Assembly: GCF_001685355.1 (NCBI RefSeq) | Contig: NZ_CP016438.1 | Coordinates: 8,742,001-8,806,000, forward strand | Length of the DNA: 64,000 bases | Origin: Streptomyces lincolnensis | Lineage (GTDB): Bacteria > Actinomycetota > Actinomycetes > Streptomycetales > Streptomycetaceae | Reading direction: 5' to 3' | Part shown: one piece after another, positions 59,539-64,000 of the stretch | How the letters are laid out: each line of letters begins with the position of its first letter | How positions within the stretch are numbered: position 1 is the stretch's first letter | The notes under the pieces: generated by a model | Told to the model about the DNA's origin: nothing | The model's database searches: none | Seen by the model: the letters and a program-made list of their open reading frames with translations, nothing else | Made by a program: the position numbers and the translations under genes

Positions 59539-60448
59539 GCAGGATGAGTTCCCTGACGTCCTGCGCGGTGGCCTCTTCGGGGGCGTGCGCGCCGGTCAGT
59601 ACGTGGACGGCGTTCAGCAGCTGGTCGACGGCGAGGCTCTCGCCCGCCCGGAGCCGCTCGACGAATTCGGCGACGAGCGCGTCCACAGGAGCGGAGTGCT
59701 CCTCCGTGACCTCCAGGTGGGCGGCCACCACCCGGCGCAGGGACTCGGTCGTCGGTGCCGGCATGGTGAAGCGGATACAGCGACGCAGGAAGGCGGCCGG
59801 GAAGTCGCGTTCGCCGTTGCTCGTCAGCACGATGAACGGGAAGTTGTCGCACTGGACCCGGCCCTTGACGATGGCGTGCCGGTCGTCGCCGCCCCATTCC
59901 CGGACCTCCACGACGTCCTCCTGGTGGCGGGCCAGCTCCGGGATCTCGAACTCGCCGCGCTCCAGCACGTCGAGGAGGTCGCTGGGCAGGTCGAGGTCGC
60001 TCTTGTCGATCTCGTCGATCAGCAGGGCACGCGGATGCGGCGTCGGCAGCAGCGCCGTGCCCAGCGGCCCCAGCCGGAGGAAGGGCCCGATGTCGTCGGC
60101 GCCGGCCGTGCCCGCCAGCCGCTGCGCGTGGATCCGGCCCAGCGCGTCGTAGCGGTACAGGGAGTCCAGCAGCGTGCTGCGGGAGGTGATGTGCCAGCGC
60201 AGCGGCTCACCGAGTTTCAGCTCGGCCGCCACCTGCTCGATCACCGTCGACTTGCCCGACCCCGGAGCGCCCGTCAGGAGCAGCGGCCGGCGCAGGGCGA
60301 GTGCGGCGTTGACCGCTTCGACCAGGCCGGGCGGCGGCTGGAACCGCTCGTGCCGGGGCCGACGGGGAAAGCTGCGCCAGGGCGGCGGGTCACCGAGGTC
60401 CACGTCCCGGGGCTTGCCGTCGCCGACGTAAAAGGGGGTCCAGGTCAT
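59519..60448 (-). CDS. MoxR-type AAA+ ATPase
   Basis: This 309-residue AAA+ ATPase has Walker A TGAPGSGKST (59-68), Walker B ALLIDEIDKSD (141-151), sensor 1 IVLTSNGERDF and arginine finger AFLRRCIRFTMPAPTTESLR, then the helical lid. MoxR proteins work with vWA proteins as chaperone-like complexes that activate or assemble targets. The ATG at 60448 overlaps the VMAP gene stop (ATGA) and its own stop overlaps the vWA gene, so the three products are made together. The longer open frame upstream belongs to the antisense-free VMAP gene in another frame. Confidence 0.9.
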   Translation of the reverse strand: MTWTPFYVGDGKPRDVDLGDPPPWRSFPRRPRHERFQPPPGLVEAVNAALALRRPLLLTGAPGSGKSTVIEQVAAELKLGEPLRWHITSRSTLLDSLYRYDALGRIHAQRLAGTAGADDIGPFLRLGPLGTALLPTPHPRALLIDEIDKSDLDLPSDLLDVLERGEFEIPELARHQEDVVEVREWGGDDRHAIVKGRVQCDNFPFIVLTSNGERDFPAAFLRRCIRFTMPAPTTESLRRVVAAHLEVTEEHSAPVDALVAEFVERLRAGESLAVDQLLNAVHVLTGAHAPEEATAQDVRELILRELSRA

Positions 60449-62502
60449 ACCGTGCTCTCTCCATCGGCCAAGTCGTTGTCGAACCAGTCGCAGAAGTCCA
60501 GCCATTCCTCGTCGAGCCACACCGACCGCAGCAGTGCGAGATCGCAGTGGCCGTCCGCTGCCCCGTCCCGCTCCGCGCCGTGCCGCCACGCGGTGCGGTA
60601 GGCGGCGCTGAACTCGCCCGGCAGCCGGTCCCAGTGGCGTTCCACACCGGCGCGCGAGGCCGGCGGGAGACTGCCGGGCGCGTGCGGCCACAGCACGATC
60701 GGCGCGAAGGCGAGCAGCGGCTCCAGGACCTCCTCCAGCCGGTCCGGGCGGTGGCTCAGTGCCAGGGCGCGTTCGTACCAGCCGTCCTCCAGCTTCGCGG
60801 TCAGCTCCTCCGCGCGGCCGGTCTCCTCCTCGTCGAGCCAGTCCAGCGGCGCGCCGGCGTCCGACTTCATCGCGGCCAGCCGTTCCCGGGCGAGGTCGTT
60901 GATCCACCCGAGATGGGCCTGCGGGTACAGCCGCTCGCTCCACCGCAGGACGATGTCGTACCGCACTCCCAGGCGGGTGCCGAGCCGGGTCTCCTCGGGA
61001 CGCCAGCGGGCCAACAACGGTGCCGGTGCGGCGATGTCCACGCGCTTGAGCTGCGCACCGGCGCACCGCGCCTGACGGGTGGCCCACCGCAGGACGTCCG
61101 CGAAGCGTTCCTCGACGCCGGACTGCGTGGGGGAGCAGTCGAACTCCTCACGCGCCAGGGACGTGTCGCGGTCGAGCAGCCAGACCTGGAGGGTCTCCGG
61201 CCAGTCGTCGGCGACGGCGGCGTGCAGGCTGATCACCAGGCGCAGCCGGCCCTCGGCGTTGCGCAGGGCCTGTGCGGCGAACGCGTCGTTGAGCTCCACA
61301 CCGGCGTCGAGCGCCGTGGCCCAGCCCGACAGCCGGGGTGTCGTGCAGTCGAGACCGTCCTCGGTGGCGAGCGCGGCGACGAACGCGGCCAGCGGCGCCA
61401 TGGAGCCGGTGCCCGTCCGGGGAGCACGCAGCCGGAGGAACTCCACGCAGTCACGCAGCAGTTCGCCGCCGCTGGTCCGAGGGGCGGCACGGCCCGCGGC
61501 AGCCCGGAAGGCGCCTCTGAGACGGTCCGAGGTCAGGGGAGCGCCGGGCCAGGTGCGGAGCAGGTCGGTGGTCCGCACGGTGTCCGACAGCCGGTCGAGC
61601 ACCCGCGTCGCGTACGCGAGAGCGTGGGGGTGTGCGGCCGGGCCGCGCAGGGTCTGCCGTATCCGTTCCAGGTCCGCGACGGTGACCCAGGGGCCCGGCG
61701 GGGCCGTCTCGCCGAGCGGTTCCAGGGCCCATCGCAGTTCTTCCTCACCGAGCGGCCCCAGGAGCGATCCGCCGCCCGTCCGGTGGCGGGTGTTGCGCGC
61801 CAGCCAGGGGCGGGGGCCGACCGGCGCGCCGTCCGCGACCACGAAGCGGGCGGCCGTGTGGACCGCCGCGTTGACGGCGACACACACGACGTCGGCCGAG
61901 AGGAACTCGCCCGCGCCGGGCACTCCTTCGCGCAGGACCCGGACGAGCCCGCGGGAGAAGGCCAGTCCGTGGGCGTCCTCGGTGACCCCGACGGACATCA
62001 GGAGCGACAGCCGGGTCATGCCCTGACGGACACCGGCGTCGTGCTGGGCGAGATCCGGGGTGGCACCGCCCGCCCGGCAGACGTCGACCACCGCGACCAC
62101 GCCCTCCACTCCCGGGGTGTCCAGGGCCTGGGTGAGGAGGTCGCCCAGGTTGACGACCGTGGTCGGGGTGTCCTGCCGGGAGTCGCTCGCCATGAAGGAC
62201 AGCCGGGGCACGTCGCCGAGCGTGGTGCCGTGGCCGAGGAAGGCGAGGACCAGGACGGCTCCGGCCTCGCCCGCGCGCTCCGCCGCGTCCCGGACCGCCT
62301 TCTCCACCTGGGTCTGCATGACGTCCGGGCCGGACAGCAGAGAGCAGATCCCGGGCGGGGGCTCCTCGCAGTCGCCCACCCAGCGCTCCAGCAGGGCGGC
62401 ATGGAGGGAGTCCGCCACGTCCTCCAGACCGTCGAGCGGGCCGAGGTCCTGGCACTGCGGTGCGATCACCAGCAGATGGCGGGGTGTGGACGACGGCGTC
62501 AT
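60445..62502 (-). CDS. Caspase-like / VMAP-C conflict-system protein
   Basis: This 685-residue protein starts at ATG 62502. Residues 5-250 are a caspase-fold peptidase with His91 in VLVLAFLGHGTTLGDVP and Cys142 in VVAVVDVCRAGGA, both in the expected places. Residues 250-420 are a helical linker (VMAP middle). Residues 430-680 are a VMAP-C domain: LVISLHAAVADDWPETLQVW, REEFDCSPTQSGVEERFADV, RYDIVLRWSERLYP and a tail ending DEEWLDFCDWFDNDLADGES. VMAP proteins are the vWA-MoxR-associated effectors of ternary conflict systems, in which a caspase module kills or disables the host cell on activation (established for the class by genome analysis). Confidence 0.88.
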   Translation of the reverse strand: MTPSSTPRHLLVIAPQCQDLGPLDGLEDVADSLHAALLERWVGDCEEPPPGICSLLSGPDVMQTQVEKAVRDAAERAGEAGAVLVLAFLGHGTTLGDVPRLSFMASDSRQDTPTTVVNLGDLLTQALDTPGVEGVVAVVDVCRAGGATPDLAQHDAGVRQGMTRLSLLMSVGVTEDAHGLAFSRGLVRVLREGVPGAGEFLSADVVCVAVNAAVHTAARFVVADGAPVGPRPWLARNTRHRTGGGSLLGPLGEEELRWALEPLGETAPPGPWVTVADLERIRQTLRGPAAHPHALAYATRVLDRLSDTVRTTDLLRTWPGAPLTSDRLRGAFRAAAGRAAPRTSGGELLRDCVEFLRLRAPRTGTGSMAPLAAFVAALATEDGLDCTTPRLSGWATALDAGVELNDAFAAQALRNAEGRLRLVISLHAAVADDWPETLQVWLLDRDTSLAREEFDCSPTQSGVEERFADVLRWATRQARCAGAQLKRVDIAAPAPLLARWRPEETRLGTRLGVRYDIVLRWSERLYPQAHLGWINDLARERLAAMKSDAGAPLDWLDEEETGRAEELTAKLEDGWYERALALSHRPDRLEEVLEPLLAFAPIVLWPHAPGSLPPASRAGVERHWDRLPGEFSAAYRTAWRHGAERDGAADGHCDLALLRSVWLDEEWLDFCDWFDNDLADGESTV

Positions 62503-63422
62503 ACGACCGTGACGGCTTCGAGCGCCTCGACGATCGGCCCGGCCACGCCCGGCTGGGCCAGATACGTGGCGGCGGGGTGCACCCAGGCGCCGTCGGAGTC
62601 CACCCGCCTGCTCACCGGGGCCACCGCGGCGGCGTTCGCCGCGATGCACCGTTCCAGTTCGGGCCGGCCGACGATGAAGTCGTCGCGGTCCCAGAAGGTG
62701 AGCCAGCGGCCGACCCCGGCGGGGACCTGGAGCGGCCGCGGACGCATCCGGGCCCGGACCACCGCCCGCATCCCGATGGGCGAGCCCACCGTGACCAGCA
62801 GTGGCACCGGACCGGCATGCTCGTGCAGGGTCTCGAACGCCACCACGCTGCCCAGGGAATGCGCCACGACGACAGTGGGACCGGCGGGGTCGAGCTGTGC
62901 GGTGACCCGGTCCCGGATCCGGCGGTCGATGCTCAGCCCGGCGTCGTCGACGTGTCCGCGCCGGAGGTAGTCGGTGACCTGCCCGAGGTGACGCACCATC
63001 ACCCGGCCGCTCGCCCAGCCGCCCAGCGTGCGCAGCCCGCGCAGCGCCACGAGCGTGTTCGCGCCGACGATCACCTGCCGCAGCACGTTGCCGGCACCCT
63101 GCTGCTGCCCCTCCGGGGCGATCTGCGCGCGGGCCCGGCGCAGCACCTGTTCCTCGCGGTCGTCCCGTGGGTCCGCGAGACGTTCGTCGACGGCGTCGAG
63201 GAGCAGCTCCGCGACGTCGGCGTCTTCCGACGCGTTGGCGGCGAACAGGTCGCCGTAGTAGGCGAACCGTACGTCCACGGACCCGTCGAGCAGCTCGGCC
63301 GCCCGCCGCGAGTGACCGGCGTTCCGCGCACCGTCGGCCAGGGCGCGCAGCCACTGCGCCTTCTCGGCATCGGTGTCACGCGGCCCGCCCACCCCGTGCA
63401 CGAAGACCAGACGCGGTCTCAT
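62499..63422 (-). CDS. Alpha/beta-hydrolase (lipase/esterase-like) effector
   Basis: This 307-residue protein starts at ATG 63422 (GGGGGGAA upstream). The N-terminal strand LVFVHGVGGPRDTD supplies the oxyanion loop; the nucleophile elbow is AHSLGSVVAFETLH with Ser189; VTVGSPIGMR and a late His in DGAWVHPAATY complete a plausible triad. There is no signal peptide, so it acts in the cytoplasm. It is the first gene of the conflict operon, coupled to the caspase-VMAP-C gene by ATGA, and is therefore probably a co-effector. Lipid or ester cleavage is likely but the substrate is unknown. Confidence 0.8.
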   Translation of the reverse strand: MRPRLVFVHGVGGPRDTDAEKAQWLRALADGARNAGHSRRAAELLDGSVDVRFAYYGDLFAANASEDADVAELLLDAVDERLADPRDDREEQVLRRARAQIAPEGQQQGAGNVLRQVIVGANTLVALRGLRTLGGWASGRVMVRHLGQVTDYLRRGHVDDAGLSIDRRIRDRVTAQLDPAGPTVVVAHSLGSVVAFETLHEHAGPVPLLVTVGSPIGMRAVVRARMRPRPLQVPAGVGRWLTFWDRDDFIVGRPELERCIAANAAAVAPVSRRVDSDGAWVHPAATYLAQPGVAGPIVEALEAVTVV

Positions 63423-63450
63423 CGTTCCCCCCGGCAACTTCCCCTGGCCC

Positions 63451-63494
63451 CCTCGCGCTTCACCCCGGCGGCGGGGCCGGGGTGAAGCGCGAGG
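63451..63494. terminator. Strong hairpin terminator between gnd and the conflict operon
   Basis: An 18-bp perfect stem: 63451-63468 (CCTCGCGCTTCACCCCGG) pairs with 63477-63494 around an 8-nt loop. It ends the gnd transcript and insulates the hydrolase-first operon, whose promoter must lie within or just after it. Confidence 0.92.
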
Positions 63495-63515
63495 ATATCA
63501 ACCGTGAACGGGCCG

Positions 63516-64000
63516 TCAGCCGGAAACCTCGGACCGGTCCCCGCCCCACAGCGTGTGGAACGAGCCCTCGCGGTCGGTCCGCCGATACGTGTGCGCCCCG
63601 AAGAAGTCCCGCTGTCCCTGCGTCAGCGCCGCGGGCAACCGCTCCGCGCGCAACGCGTCGTAGTAGGCGAGCGCCGCGGAGAAGCCGGGCACCGGCACGC
63701 CCTGTCGGGTCGCCGCGATGATCACCTCGCGCCAGTCGTCCTGGGCGTCGGCGATCTCCTGGGCGAAGGTGTTGTCGGAGAGCAGGCTCGGCAGGTCCGC
63801 GCGGGTGTCGTACGCGGCGCGGATGCGGTCGAGGAAGGCCGCGCGGATGATGCAGCCGCCCCGCCAGATCGAGGAGACGGCACCGAGGTCGATGTCCCAG
63901 TCGTACTCCTCGCGCGCCGCCGCGATCTCGTGGAAGCCCTGGGTGTACGACACGATCTTCGAGGCGTACAGCGCCTGCTCCACCCGGTCGGCGAAGGCAC
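63516..64000 (-). CDS. gnd: 6-phosphogluconate dehydrogenase, C-terminal part (cut by window edge)
   Basis: About 160 C-terminal residues run in from the window end. SKIVSYTQGFHEIAAAREEY, DIDLGAVSSIWRGGCIIRAA, PVPGFSAALAYYDALRAERL, PAALTQGQRDFFGAHTYRRT and DREGSFHTLW are the classical end of 6PGD, including the catalytic-pocket region and the tail that reaches into the partner subunit. The enzyme converts 6-phosphogluconate to ribulose 5-phosphate with NADP in the pentose phosphate pathway. The stop is at 63516, followed by the 18-bp hairpin. The N-terminal Rossmann domain is outside the window. Confidence 0.95.
   Translation of the reverse strand, partial: AFADRVEQALYASKIVSYTQGFHEIAAAREEYDWDIDLGAVSSIWRGGCIIRAAFLDRIRAAYDTRADLPSLLSDNTFAQEIADAQDDWREVIIAATRQGVPVPGFSAALAYYDALRAERLPAALTQGQRDFFGAHTYRRTDREGSFHTLWGGDRSEVSG

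Overview
The window is high-GC actinobacterial chromosome, almost certainly Streptomyces. Codons end in G/C, GTG starts and 4-bp ATGA/GTGA overlaps are common, and there is a monomeric isocitrate dehydrogenase, a SAV_2336-type conflict gene and a second, partial set of nuo genes. It is a mosaic of small operons, each with its own regulator, mixed with several stretches of decayed genes.

Layout. 0-6 kb: a divergent catabolic locus. On the + strand are a GntR/FCD regulator and the translationally coupled genes galB, galC, galD and a type-I extradiol dioxygenase (a 4-oxalomesaconate meta-cleavage route). On the - strand are a zinc alcohol dehydrogenase and an exporter cut by the window edge. 6-12.7 kb: two TetR/MFS divergent pairs with clear palindromic operators, flanking tRNA-Pro(GGG) and a decayed stretch with two aldo-keto reductase fragments around an SMP-30-like gene. 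12.8-21.1 kb: a complex-I-like operon holding only membrane-arm genes (nuoA,H,J,K,L,M,N). One unusual gene encoding a His/Met-rich protein stands where the peripheral-arm genes should be, and a perfect CsoR-type C5/G5 palindrome precedes the operon. 21.5-25.6 kb: two small leader-peptide ORFs of the RRHIDL.RV.SA type, ahead of a glutathione-transferase-like gene and two LLM flavin monooxygenases (probably sulfur related). 25.6-34 kb: a protease-rich block with an astacin-like metalloprotease, a LuxR-type ATPase regulator, a TPR-CHAT caspase-like protein, a cytoplasmic S8 protease, an ECF sigma factor and a small partner.

34-47 kb: mostly metabolic genes: P450, N-formylglutamate amidohydrolase-like, DUF5713, isocitrate dehydrogenase, MscS channel, amino-acid permease, an uncharacterised helical protein, and a three-gene glycerol/glycerol-3-phosphate-like operon (FGGY kinase, FAD dehydrogenase with BFD cluster, FAD/NAD oxidoreductase). 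47-51 kb: a crotonase, a UPF0104 membrane protein, and an ABC multidrug exporter preceded by a textbook SoxR box in a 19-bp-spacer promoter. 51-54.3 kb: a PP2C/SpoIIE phosphatase, then remnants (DUF4383, cupin, YceI, MMPL) next to a TetR regulator with two intact operators. 54.5-55.7 kb: panD, a GNAT and a proline-rich microprotein.

55.7-63.4 kb: the most striking locus, a four-gene, tightly overlapping operon on the - strand. In transcription order it encodes an alpha/beta hydrolase, a caspase-like/VMAP-C protein, a MoxR AAA+ ATPase, and a 1273-residue protein joining a SAV_2336-type N-terminus and a vWA domain to what looks like a complete Z1-type helicase domain with its ATPase motifs lost. 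This matches the VMAP ternary (vWA-MoxR-associated protein) conflict systems, with a hydrolase and a pseudo-helicase added. The window ends inside gnd (6-phosphogluconate dehydrogenase). All functional calls come from reading motifs by eye; no database search was possible.
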